Assembly (NCBI GenBank): GCA_947044365.1
Contig: OX345646.1
Coordinates: 6,041,678-6,105,677, forward strand
From: Petrosia ficiformis
Lineage: Eukaryota > Porifera > Demospongiae > Haplosclerida > Petrosiidae
Direction of reading: 5' to 3'
DNA length: 64,000 bases
Notes under the pieces: model-generated
Databases searched by the model: none
Told to the model about the DNA's origin: nothing
The model's input: the letters and a program-made list of their open reading frames with translations, nothing else
Part shown: piece after piece, positions 12,701-25,936 of the stretch
Layout: each line of letters starts with the position of its first letter
How positions within the stretch are numbered: position 1 is the stretch's first letter
Made by a program: the position numbers and the translations under genes

Positions 12701-15700
12701 CCAATACAACTCCCAACATACTCTGACAGACTATATGAACAACAATTTAGTCTGAACCTACACCTCTATAATATAGCACTGCCTCCACTTGTGACAACTG
12801 TGGTTACAACAAAACCAACCGGTAGGCACACAAAGAAGCCAACATCTCTGGATGGATGATAGTCCGACACACAACGGTCTAAACAACGCTCTCCCTCCAG
12901 AACTTCCAACACTTCAAACAAACCGATATGCAGGCACACAAGTAGTACCTGTGCAGCCAACATTTCTGAAGGGAAGATGGTACTAACATTCAGTGTGTTA
13001 GCAGCAAATCTCTCCCAACACATCAAACCAACCGATAGACACTGGAGTACCTGTGCATCCAACATCTTCAGAAGTTCCAACCCTTCAACCCAACTGATAG
13101 GTACACAAGTACCTGTGTATCCAACATCTTCAGAAGTTCTAACCCTTCAACCCAACCGATAGGCACACAAGTACCTGTGCATCCAACATCTCTGAAGGGA
13201 AGATGGCACTAACATACAGTGTGTTAGCACAACTCTCCCAACACATCAAACCAACCGATAGACAATTGAGTACCTGTGCAGCCAACATTTCTGAAGGGAA
13301 GATGGTACTAACATACAGTGTGTTAGCAGCAAATCTCTCCCAACACATCAAACCAACCAATAGACACTGGAGTACCAGTGCATCCAACATCCTTGGAAGT
13401 TCCAACACTTCAACCCAACTGATAGGCACACAAGTACCTGTGCATCCAACATCCACAGGACTTCCAACACTTCAACCCAACTGATAGGCACACAAGTACC
13501 TGTGCATCCAACATCCACAGGACTTCCAACACTTCAACCCAACTGATAGGCACACTAGTACCTGTGCATCCAACATGCGTAGAACTTCCAACACTTCAAC
13601 CCAACTGATAGGCACACAACTACCTGTGCATCCAACATCCGCAGAACTTCCAACACTTCAACCCAACCGAATGGCACACTAGTACCTGCGCATCCAACAT
13701 CCGTAGAACTTCCAACACTTCAACCCAGCCGATTGGCACACAAGGACCTGTGCATCCAACATCCGCAGAACTTCCAACACTTCAACCCAACCGATAGGTA
13801 CACAAGTACCTGTGCATCCAACATCTGCAGAACTTCCAACACTTCAACCCAACCGATAGGCAGGCACAAAAGTACCTGTGTGGCCAACATGCGCAGAACT
13901 TCGAACACTTCATCCCATCCGATAGGCACACAAGTACCTGTGCATCCAACATCCACAGAACTTCCAACTCTTCAACCCAACCGATAGGCAGGCACAAAAG
14001 TACCTGTGTGGCCAACATGCTCAGAACTTCGAACACTTCATCCCAACCGATAGGCACACAAGTACCTGTGCATCCAACATCAGCAGAACTTCCAACACTT
14101 CAACCCAACCGATAGGTACACAAGTACCTGTGCATCCAACATCTGCAGAACTTCCAACACTTCAACCCAACCGATAGGCAGGCACAAAAGTACCTGTGTG
14201 GCCAACATGCGCAGAACTTCGAACACTTCATCCCATCCGATAGGCACACAAGTACCTGTGCATCCAACATCCACAGAACTTCCAACTCTTCAACCCAACC
14301 GATAGGCAGGCACAAAAGTACCTGTGTGGCCAACATGCTCAGAACTTCGAACACTTCATCCCAACCGATAGGCACACAAGTACCTGTGCATCCAACATCC
14401 GCAGAACTTCCAACACTTCAACCCAACCGATAGGCAGGCAGACAAGTACCTGTGTGGCCAACATGCGCAGAACTTCCAATACTTCAACCCAATCGATAGG
14501 TAAACAAGTACCTTTGCATGCAACATCCGCAGAACTTCCAACACTTCAACCCAACCGATAGGCAGGCAGACAAGTACCTGTGTGGCCAACATGCGCAGAA
14601 CTTCCAATACTTCAACCAATCGATAGGTAAACAAGTACCTTTGCATGCAACATCCGCAGAACTTCCAACACTTCAACCCAACCGATAGGTACACAAGTAC
14701 CTGTGCATCCAACATCTGCAGAACTTCCAACACTTCAACCCAACCGATAGGCAGGCACAAAAGTACCTGTGTGACCAACATGCGCAGAACTTCGAACACT
14801 TCATCCCATCCGATAGGCACACAAGTACCTGTGCATCCAACATCCACAGAACTTCCAACTCTTCAACCCAACCGATAGGCAGGCACAAAAGTATCTGTGT
14901 GGCCAACATGCTCAGAACTTCGAACACTTCATACCAATCGATAGGCACACAAGTACCTGTGCATCCAACATCCGCAGAACTTCCAACACTTCAACCCAAC
15001 CGATAGGGAGGCACACAAGTACCTGTGTGGCCAACATGCGCAGAACTTCCAATACTTCAACCCAATCAATAGGTAAACAAGTACCTTTGCATGCAACATC
15101 CGCAGAACTTCCAACACTTCAACCCAACCGATAGGCAAGCACACAAGTACCTGTGCAGCCAACTTCTCCGAAGGGAAGAGAATACTTACACACAAGTGTA
15201 AACACAACTTCCCCAACTCAACTCCCAACATACTCTGACAGACTATATGAACAACAATTTAGTCTGAACATACACCTCTATAATATAGTGCTACCTCCAC
15301 TTGTGACAACTGTGTTTACAACAAAACCAAGCGGTGGGCACACAAGGAAGCCAGCATCTCTGGATGGATGATAGTCTGACACACAACGGTCTAAACAACG
15401 CTCTCCCTCCAGAAGTTCCAACACTTCAAACCAACCGATACACACTGGAGTACCTGTGTAGCGAACTTGTCTGAGGGAAGATGGTACTAACATACAGTGT
15501 GTTAGCACAACTATCCCAGCAGAACTTCCTACACTTCATCACAACCGATAGGCACACAAGTACCTGTGCATCCAACATCTCTGAAGGGAAGATGGCACTA
15601 ACATACAGTGTGTTAGCACAACTCTCCCAACACATCAAACCAACCGATAGACAATTGAGTACCTGTGCAGCCAACATTTCTGAAGGGAAGATGGTACTAA

Positions 15701-18700
15701 CATACAGTGTGTTAGCAGCAAATCTCTCCCAACACATCAAACCAACCAATAGACACTGGAGTACCGGTGCATCCAACATCCTTGGAAGTTCCAACACTTA
15801 AACCCAACTGATAGGCACACAAGTACCTGTGCATCCAACATCCACAGGACTTCCAACACTTCAACCCAACTGATAGGCACACAAGTACCTGTGCATCCAA
15901 CATCCACAGGACTTCCAACACTTCAACCCAACTGATAGGCACACTAGTACCTGTGCATCCAACATGCGTAGAACTTCCAACACTTCAACCCAACTGATAG
16001 GCACACAACTACCTGTGCATCCAACATCCGCAGAACTTCCAACACTTCAACCCAACCGAATGGCACACTAGTACCTGCGCATCCAAAATCCGTAGAACTT
16101 CCAACACTTCAACCCAGCTGATTGGCACACAAGTACCTGTGCATCCAACATCCGCAGAACTTCCAACACTTCAACCCAACCGATAGGTACACAAGTACCT
16201 GTGCATCCAACATCTGCAGAACTTCCAACACTTCAACCCAACCGATAGGCAGGCACAAAAGTACCTGTGTGGCCAACATGCGCAGAACTTCGAACACTTC
16301 ATCCCATCCGATAGGCACACAAGTACCTGTGCATCCAACATCCACAGAACTTCCAACTCTTCAACCCAACCGATAGGCAGGCACAAGAGTACCTGTGTGG
16401 CCAACATGCTCAGAACTTCGAACACTTCATCCCAACCGATAGGCACACAAGTACCTGTGCATCCAACATCCGCAGAACTTCCAACACTTCAACCCAACCG
16501 ATAGGGAGGCACACAAATACCTGTGTGGCCAAAATGCGCAGAACTTCCAATACTTCAACCCAATCGATAGGTAAACAAGTACCTTTGCATGCAACATCCG
16601 CAGAACTTCCAACACTTCAGCCCAACCGATAGGCAAGCACACAAGTACCTGTGCAGCCAACTTCTCCGAAGGGAAGAGAATACTTACACACAAGTGTAAA
16701 CACAACTTCCCCAACTCAACTCCCAACATACTCTGACAGACTATATGAACAACAATTTAGTCTGAACATACACCTCTATAATATAGTGCTACCTCCACTT
16801 GTGACAACTGTGTTTACAACAAAACCAAGCGGTGGGCACACAAGGAAGCCAGCATCTCTGGATGGATGATAGTCTGACACACAACGGTCTAAACAACGCT
16901 CTCCCTCCAGAAGTTCCAACACTTCAAACCAACCGATACACACTGGAGTACCTGTGTAGCGAACTTGTCTGAGGGAAGATGGTACTAACATACAGTGTGT
17001 TAGCACAACTATCCCAGCAGAACTTCCTACACTTCATCACAACCGATAGGCACACAAGTACCTGTGCATCCAACATCTCTGAAGGGAAGATGGCACTAAC
17101 ATACAGTGTGTTAGCAAAACTCTCCCAACACATCAAACCAACCGATAGACACTGGAGTACCTGTGCAGCCAACATCTTCGGAAGTTCCAACACTTCAACC
17201 CAACTGATAGGCACACAAGTACTACTGCATCCAACATCCACAGGACTTCCAAAACTTCAACCCAACCGATTGGCACACTAGTACCTGTGCATCCAACATA
17301 CGTACAACTTCCAACACTTCAACCCAACCGATAGGCACACAAGTACCTGTGCATCCGACATCCACAGGACTTCCAACACTTCAACCCAACTGATAGGCAC
17401 ACAAGTACCTGTGCATCCAACATGCGTAGAACTTCCAACACTTCAACCCAACCGATTGGCACACTGGTACCTGTGCATCCAACATCCGTAGAACCTTCCA
17501 ACACTTCAACCCAACCGATTGGCACACTAGTACCTGTGCATCCAACATCCGTAGAACTTCCAACACTTCAACCCAACTGATAGGCACACAACTACCTGTG
17601 CATCCAACATCCGCAGAACTTCCAACACTTCAACCCAACCGATTGGCACACTAGTACCTGCGCATCCAACATGCGTAGAACTTCCAACACTTCAACCCAA
17701 CCGATAGGCACACTAGTACCTGTGCATCCAACATACGTACAACTTCCAACACTTCAACCCAACTGATAGGCACACAAGAACCTGTACAGCCAACATCTTC
17801 GAAGGGAAGAGTACTTACACGCAAGTGGAAACACAACTTGCCCAACACAACTCCCAACATACTCTGACAGACTATATGACCAATAATTTAGTCTGAACCT
17901 ACACCTCTATAATATAGTACTATCTCCACTTGTGACAACTGTGTTTACAACAAAACCAACCGGTAGGCACACAAGGAAGCCAACATCTCTGGATGGATGA
18001 TAGTCTGACACACAACGGTCTAAACAACGCTCTCCCTCCAGAAGTTCCAACACTTCAAACCAACCGATACACACTGGAGTACCTGTGCAGCCAACTCGTC
18101 TGAAGGGAACACGGCACACAAGGAAGCCAACATCTCTGGATGGATAATAGTACCTACACCCACCCAATTGTCTAAACAACACTCCCCCTCCAGAACTTCC
18201 AACACTTCAAACCAATCGATACGCACACCAAGTACCTGTGCAGCCAAAATTTCTGAAGGGAAGATGGTACTAACATACAATGTGTTAGCACAACTCTCCC
18301 AGCAGAACTTCCTACACTTCAACCCAACCGATAGGCACACAAGTACCTGTGCATCCAACATCCGCAGAACTTCCAACACTTCAACCCAACCGATAGGCAG
18401 GCACACAAGTACCTGTGTGGCCAACATGCACAGAACTTCCAACACTTCAACCCAACCGATAGGCACACAAGTCCCTGTGCATCCAACATCCGCAGAACTT
18501 CCAACACTTCAACCCAACCGATAGGTACACAAGTACCTGTGCATCCAACTTCCGCAGAACTTCCAGCACTTCAACACAACCAATTGGCAGGCACAGAAGT
18601 ACCAGGGTGGCCAACTTGTCTGAAAGATGGTATAGCATACTGAGTGTAGCACAACTCTTCCATCCAGCAGCAGAACTTCGAACACTTCATCCCATCCGAT

Positions 18701-21700
18701 AGGCACACAAGTACCTGTGCATCCAACATCCACAGAACTTCCAACTCTTCAACCCAACCGATAGGCAGGCACAAAAGTATCTGTGTGGCCAACATGCTCA
18801 GAACTTCGAACACTTCATACCAATCGATAGGCACACAAGTACCTGTGCATCCGACATCCACAGAACTTCCAACACTTCAACCCAACTGATAGGCACACAA
18901 GTACCTGTGCATGCAACATCCGTAGAACTTCCAACACTTCGACCCAACCGATTGGCACACTAGTACCTGTGCATCCAACATCCGTAGAACTTCCAACACT
19001 TCAACCCAACTGATAGGCACACAACTACCTGTGCATCCAACATCCGCAGAACTTCCAACACTTCAACCCAACCGATTGGCACACTAGTACCTGTGCATCC
19101 AACATGCGTAGAACTTCCAACACTTCAACCCAACTGATAGGCACACTAGTACCTGTGCATCCAACATCCACAGGACTTCCAAAACTTCAACCCAACCGAT
19201 TGGCACACTAGTACCTGTGCATCCAACATACGTACAACTTCCAACACTTCAACCCAACCGATAGGCACACAAGTACCTGTGCATCCGACATCCACAGGAC
19301 TTCCAACACTTCAACCCAACTGATAGGCACACAAGTACCTGTGCATGCAACATCCGTAGAACTTCCAACACTTCGACCCAACCGATTGGCACACTAGTAC
19401 CTGTGCATCCAACATGCGTAGAACTTCCAACACTTCAACCCAACCGATTGGCACTCTGGTACCTGTGCATCCAACATCCGTAGAACCTTCCAACACTTCA
19501 ACCCAACCGATTGGCACACTAGTACCTGTGCATCCAACATGCGTAGAACTTCCAACACTTCAACCCAACTGATAGGCACACTAGTACCTGTGCATCCAAC
19601 ATACGTACAACTTCCAACACTTCAACCCAACTGATAGGCACACAAGAACCTGTACAGCCAACATCTCCGAAGGGAAGAGTACTTACACGCAAGTGGAAAC
19701 ACAACTTGCCCAACACAACTCCCAACATACTCTGACAGACTATATGACCAATAATTTAGTCTGAACCTACACCTCTATAATATAGTACTATCTCCACTTG
19801 TGACAACTGTGTTTACAACAAAACCAACCGGTAGGCACACAAGGAAGCCAACATCTCTGGATGGATAATAGTCCGACACACAACGGTCTAAACAACGCTC
19901 TCCCTCCAGAACTTCCAACACTTCAAACAAACTGATATGCAGGCACACAAGTAGTACCTGTGCAGCCAACATTTCTGAAGGGAAGATGGTACTAACATTC
20001 AGTGTGTTAGCAGCAAATCTCTCCCAACACATCAAACCAACCGATAGACACTGGAGTACCTGTGCATCCAACATCCTCAGAAGTTCCAACCCTTCAACCC
20101 AACTGATAGGTACACAAGTACCTGTGTATCCAACATCTTCAGAAGTTCTAACCCTTCAACCCAACCGATAGGCACACAAGTACCTGTGCATCCAACATCC
20201 ACAGGACTTCCAACACTTCAACCCAACTGATAGGCACACAAGTACCTGTGCATCCAACATCCACAGGACTTCCAACACTTCAACCCAACTGATAGGCACA
20301 CTAGTACCTGTGCATCCAACATCCGTAGAACTTCCAACACTTCAACCCAACTGATAGGCACACAACTACCTGTGCATCCAACATCCGCAGAACTTCCAAC
20401 ACTTCAACCCAACTGATAGGCACACTAGTATCTGTGCATCCAACATACGTACAACTTCCAACACTTCAACCCAACTGATAGACACACAAGAACCTGTACA
20501 GCCAACATCTCCGAAGGGAAGAATACTTACACGCAAGTGGAAACACAACTTGCCCAACACAACTCCCAACATACTCTGACAGACTATATGACCAATAATT
20601 TAGTCTGAACCTACACCTCTATAATATAGTACTATCTCCACTTGTGACAACTGTGTTTACAACAAAACCAACCGGTAGGCACACAAGGAAGCCAACATCT
20701 CTGGATGGATGATAGTCCGACACACAACGGTCTAAACAACGCTCTCCCTCCAGAACTTCCAACACTTCAAACCAACCAATAGGCAGGCACACAAGTAGTA
20801 CCTGTGCAGCCAACTTGTCTGAAGGGAAGATGGCACACAAGGAAGCCAACATCTCTGGATGGATAATAGTACCTACACCTACCCAATTGTCTAAACAACA
20901 CTCCCCCTCCAGAACTTCCAACACTTCAAACCAATTGATATGCACACTAAGTACCTGTGCAGCCAACTTGTATGAGGGATGATGGTACTAACATACAGTG
21001 TGTTAGCACAACTCTCCCGGCAGAACTTCCTACACTTCAACCCAACCGATAGGCACACAAGTACCTGTGCATCCAACATCCACAGGACTTCCAACACTTC
21101 AACCCAACTGATAGGCACACAAGTACCTGTGCATCCAACATGCGTAGAACTTCCAACACTTCAACCCAACCGATTGGCACTCTGGTACCTGTGCATCCAA
21201 CATCCGTAGACCTTCCAACACTTCAACCCAACCGATTGGCACACTTGTACCTGTGCATCCAACATCCGTAGAACTTCCAACACTTCAACCCAACTGATAG
21301 GCACACAACTACCTGTGCATCCAACATCCGCAGAACTTCCAACACTTCAACCCAACTGATAGGCACACTAGTACCTGTGCATCCAACATATGTACAACTT
21401 CCAACACTTCAACCCAACTGATAGGCACACAAGAACCTGTACAGCCAACATCTCCGAAGGGAAGAATACTTACACGCAAGTGGAAACACAACTTGCCCAA
21501 CACAACTCCCAACATACTCTGACAGACTATATGACCAATAATTTAGTCTGAACCTACACCTCTATAATATAGTACTATCTCCACTTGTGACAACTGTGTT
21601 TACAACAAAACCAACCGGTAGGCACACAAGGAAGCCAACATCTCTGGATGGATAATAGTCCGACACACTACGGTCTAAACAACGCTCTCCCTCCAGAACT

Positions 21701-23552
21701 TCCAACACTTCAAACCAACCAATAGGCAGGCACACAAGTAGTACCTGTGCAGCCAACTTGTCTGAAGGGAAGATGGCACACAAGGAAGCCAACATCTCTG
21801 GATGGATAATAGTACCTACACCCACCCAATTGTCTAAACAACACTCCCCCTCCAGAACTTCCAACACTTTCAAACCAATCGATACGCACACTAAGTACCT
21901 GTGCAGCCAACTTGTATGAGGGATGATGGTACTAACATACAGTGTGTTAGCACAACTCTCCCGGCAGAACTTCCTACACTTCAACCCAACCGATAGGCAC
22001 ACAAGTACCTGTGCATCCAACATCTCTGAAGGGAAGATGGCACTAACATACAGTGTGTTAGCAGCAAATCTTTCCCAACACATCAAACCAACCGATAGAC
22101 ACTGGAGTACCGGTGCATCCAACATCCTTGGAAGTTCCAACACTTCAACCCAACTGATAGGCACACAAGTACCTGTGCATCCAACATCCACAGGACTTCC
22201 AACACTTCAACCCAACTGATAGGCATACAAGTACCTGTGCATCCAACATCCACAGGACTTCCAACACTTCAACCCAACTGATAGGCACACAAGTACCTGT
22301 GCATGCAACATCCGTAGAACTTCCAACACTTCAACCCAACCGATTGGCACACTAGTACCTGTGCATCCAACATGCGTAGAACTTCCAACACTTCAACCCA
22401 ACCGATTGGCACACTGGTACCTGTGCATCCAACATCCGTAGAACCTTCCAACACTTCAACCCAACCGATTGGCACACTAGTACCAGCGCATCCAACATCC
22501 GTAGAACTTCCAACACTTCAACCCAACTGATAGGCACATAACTACCTGTGCATCCAACATCCGCAGAACTTCCAACACTTCAACCCAACCGATTGGCACA
22601 CTAGTACCTGTGCATCCAACATCCGTAGAACTTCCAACACTTCAACCCAACCGATAGGCACACTAGTATCTGTGCATCCAACATCCGTAGAACTTCCAAC
22701 ACTTCAACCCAACCGATAGGCGCACAAGAACCTGTACAGCCAACATCTCCGAAGGGAAGAATACTTACACACAAGTGGAAACACAACTTGTGCAACACAA
22801 CTCCCAACATACTCTGACAGACTATATGAACAACAATTTAGTCTGAACCTACACCTCTATAATATAGTACTACCTCCACTTGTGACAACTGTGTTTACAA
22901 CAAAACCAACCGGTAGGCACACAATAAATCCAACATCTCTGGATGGATGATAGTCTGACACACAACGGTCTAAACAACGCTCTCCCTCCATAACTTCCAA
23001 CACTTCAAACCAACCGATAGGCAGGCACACAAGTACCTGGGTGGCCAACTTGTGTGAAAGATGATATAGCATACTGTGTGTTAGCACAACTCTTCCAACA
23101 GCAGAATTTCCAACACTTCAACCTAACCGATAGGTACACTGCATCCAACATTTCTGAAGGGAAGATGGCACTAACATACAGTGAGTTAGCAGCAAATCTC
23201 TCGCAACACATCAAACCAACCAATAGACACTGGAGTACCTGTACAGCCAACATTTCTGAAGGGGAGATGGTACTCACACACAGTGTGCGCACCACTTTTA
23301 GCAGAACTTCCAACCCTTCAACCCATCTGATAGGCAGTCACACAAGTACCTGGGTGGCCAACTTGTGTGAAAGATGGTATAGCATACTGTGTGTTAGCAC
23401 AACTCTTCCAACAGCAGAATTTCCAACACTTCAACCTAACTCATAGGCAGCCACACAAGTACCTGTGCATCCAACATCCGTAGAACTTCCAACACTTCAA
23501 ACCAACCGATTGTCACACAAGCACCTGTGCAGCCAACATCTTCGAAGGGAAG
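9757..23552. repeat. 13.8-kb mosaic minisatellite with 62- and 66-base units
   Basis: The basic unit runs CAGAACTTCCAACACTTCAA, CCCAACCGATAGGCACACAA, GTACCTGTGCATCCAACATC, CG (62 bases). A 66-base form has AGGCAGGCACAC, usually followed by GTGTGGCCAACATGCG. A ~300-base spacer (GGGAAGAGAATACTTACAC to CTCTCCCTCCAGAA) is inserted at about 11.14, 12.65, 15.16, 16.66, 17.80, 19.67, 20.51, 21.45 and 22.74 kb. Blocks are duplicated at higher order: 318 bases at 13.78/14.10 kb, ~1.5 kb at 15.16/16.66 kb and ~2.4 kb at 13.19/15.59 kb. Open frames exist on both strands only because the unit is almost stop-free; they show no domain and I do not call them genes. Confidence 0.93.
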
Positions 23553-23862
23553 AAAATTCTATCATAATTTGACTTTTTACCCTGAACTATAGCCTTTGTA
23601 CTGATTTTTCATTGCAAAATGAATTATTTGAGATTGAGCCGAAACTGTTCCTAGAGTTAGATAATGATGTCCTTAATATGTTTCCAAAGTTGTTTTGTTC
23701 AATAATATTATGTGTTTGAACCATGAGCATTTTAATATTCTATCAAAATTTGAATTTTTACCCTGAACTATAGCCTTTGTACTGATTTTTCATTGCAAAA
23801 TGTATCATTTCAGATTGAGCAGTAACTGTTCCTAGAGTTAGATAATAATGTCCTTTGGCTTG
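23553..23862. repeat. 180-base satellite, right flank of the minisatellite
   Basis: About 1.7 copies of the same 180-base satellite (TTTTTACCCTGAACTATAG, CCTAGAGTTAGATAATGATG) resume right after the minisatellite. This shows that the minisatellite lies inside the satellite. Confidence 0.88.
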
Positions 23863-24360
23863 TAAAATTTTGTGGTTATTTTTGAAGATGAGATTGTTAT
23901 AATTAAAAATTGCTAAGGAAATGCTGATAAGCCTTCTTGTCTCAGAAATATCGATTGAACCCATATTACTGCACTTGTAATTCAAACTATGATAGTGACT
24001 TTAACACTTTCTTAACGCACTCTTAACACGAATACAATACAGTTTGTGCACATCTTTAACATTTTTAACTCAATTTTAACGCAATGTGAATTCAACTACA
24101 ACACACTTTTTAACATAATTATTCTTAATGCGATTGCAATGCATTTTAACGCATCTTAATGCAATTGTAACGCAATTTATAATGCATTGTTAATGCGCTT
24201 ATAACGTAATTACATTGCAATTACAATGCATTGTTAAAACTTTCCTAACTCATTCCTAACACAATTATATCGCAATTTCATTTTCATTATATTGTGTTTA
24301 TGATGCAATTAAAATGCAAATTATAATGCTATTTAAAGCAATGTTAATGGCAGGTTAGTA
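23863..24360. repeat. Degenerate TTAACGCA / AATGCAATT-rich stretch
   Basis: From about 24000 to 24350 short motifs such as TTAACGCA, TTGTAACGCAATT, ATTACAATGCATTG and ATTAAAATGCAAATTATAATGC recur without a strict period. The first ~130 bases are unique AT-rich sequence. No gene is seen. Confidence 0.7.
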
Positions 24361-24950
24361 AAACATCAAGTATGGGGTTAGGGGGTGTGGCTTAGGGTCT
24401 AGGGTCAAGGGTGGGGTTAGGGGGTGTGGCTTAGGGTCTAGGGTCAAGGGTGGGGTTAGGGGGTGTGGCTTAGGGTCTAGGGTCAAGGGTGGGGTTAGGG
24501 GGTGTGGCTTAGGGTCTAGGGTCAAGGGTGGGGTTAGGGGGTGTGGCTTAGGGTCTAGGGTCAAGGGTGGGGTTAGGGGGTGTGGCTTAGGGTCTAGGGT
24601 CAAGGGTGGGGTTAGGGGGTGTGGCTTAGGGTCTAGGGTCAAGGGTGGGGTTAGGGGGTGTGGCTTAGGGTCTAGGGTCAAGGGTGGGGTTAGGGGGTGT
24701 GGCTTAGGGTCTAGGGTCAAGGGTGGGGTTAGGGGGTGTGGCTTAGGGTCTAGGGTCAAGGGTGGGGTTAGGGGGTGTGGCTTAGGGTCTAGGGTCAAGG
24801 GTGGGGTTAGGGGGTGTGGCTTAGGGTCTAGGGTCAAGGGTGGGGTTAGGGGGTGTGGCTTAGGGTCTAGGGTCAAGGGTGGGGTTAGGGGGTGTGGCTT
24901 AGGGTCTAGGGTCAAGGGTGGGGTTAGGGGGTGTGGCTTAGGGTTTAGCC
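24361..24950 (+). repeat. 39-base G-rich telomere-like minisatellite, about 15 copies
   Basis: The nearly perfect unit is GTGGGGTTAGGGGGTGTGGC followed by TTAGGGTCTAGGGTCAAGG. Each unit has TTAGGG twice plus CTAGGG and CAAGGG variants. All Gs are on the plus strand, so it has many candidate G-quadruplex tracts. The 13-residue peptide repeat on the other strand (PKPHPLTPPLTLD) exists only because 39 is a multiple of 3. I do not call it a gene. Confidence 0.95.
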
Positions 24951-25115
24951 CTGAGAATATGTCCCTATCCATGTCCCTTGGCCCATTTCGGGGACATATT
25001 ATGTCCTTTTGCCTGAAAATGCAGGGACATACTGAAAATTCGAGGGACATACCGTTATGTCCCTTGTGTTGTGATAAACCATGTAACATGTCCCTAAAAG
25101 TAATAATATAATGTA
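24951..25115. repeat. Cluster of TATGTCCC / GGGACATA half-sites
   Basis: At least seven copies of ATGTCCC or GGGACAT lie here in both orientations. One is a near-palindrome at about 24989 (GGGGACATATTATGTCC). The same motif is abundant at 29.9-32.4 kb and reappears at 41.1-41.3 kb, so this cluster borders the 3' side of gene A. Confidence 0.75.
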
Positions 25116-25936
25116 TGTCCTTTAGCGTTTACTAAATTTATAACCGTGTGGTTAAATCAACTTATTAATATATTCTTTTATGTTTTGTGTGTTGTTTATG
25201 GTTGCCTTTTTTATCATAAACTTTTTAATTGGCTGTATAGAACCGCTTGGTGGGGCAGTGGATTGCTCTGTTTTAATGTAACTTTTCTCCATGTATGCTC
25301 ATCTCGCTTGCCTATTAAAGTAGGTTAGAAGGCATTTATTGGTCACCAAGTATTTGGCAATTTTAAGTCTCCCTAGTAATTTGGAAGTTACTAATAAGTA
25401 TGTCCCCCTTTTTTTGTTCAGGACTACAATTCATTTATTAACTGTGATGTTTCAAGTACTTACTAAGTTAGTTTTGGCTGATTACTTGATTATTAATATA
25501 TTGTTGAAAGGTGAGTATTGTTTTGGATTAAGTTAGACTTTCATATAGTTTGTATTCACTGTCATAGTTTTTTCATTACATAATCCATGTATGATTAATG
25601 CACTACTACTCCTTTACAATGTTATTAATTCTATTTTTTAAATAACAAGAAATAAACATACTTTTTGATATAACACTGATAGTAATGAAATCATGATATT
25701 TACCCATGGTATATTGATAGCATAAATGATTAGTGAATAATTATATACTGAAATGGGTAAATGAAAAGAACTAAAATAAATAAATAAAGGGGTACATTAT
25801 GTTAATAGTATATAACTAAGTAATATATAACTAAATGGATAAATGATAGAAATGAAGTGATACATTATGTTAATAATATATAACTAAATGAGTGGAATGA
25901 CTCATGATAGTAATGAAAAGAATACTTTAAGATTAC
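25116..25936. other. AT-rich gene A 3' flank with a decayed exon-junction copy
   Basis: The stretch 25247-25325 resembles 26097-26175, the last intron of gene A and its borders: both have GTGGATTGCTCTGT and, ~45 bases on, a CATCTC(G/A)CTT(G/A)CCT(A/G)TTA block. No long frame survives there. The rest (25330-25936) is AT-rich and low in complexity. I see no other gene. Confidence 0.5.

Noticed and set aside
9757..23552. Many 60-210-codon frames on both strands of the minisatellite
   Set aside because: The unit is almost free of stops in several frames, the frames overlap on both strands and no domain is seen. They are a composition effect.
24355..25089. A 244-residue proline-rich repeat protein on the minus strand
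   Set aside because: It exists because the 39-base G-rich repeat is a multiple of three. It has no splice or promoter signal, and its non-repeat ends match nothing.
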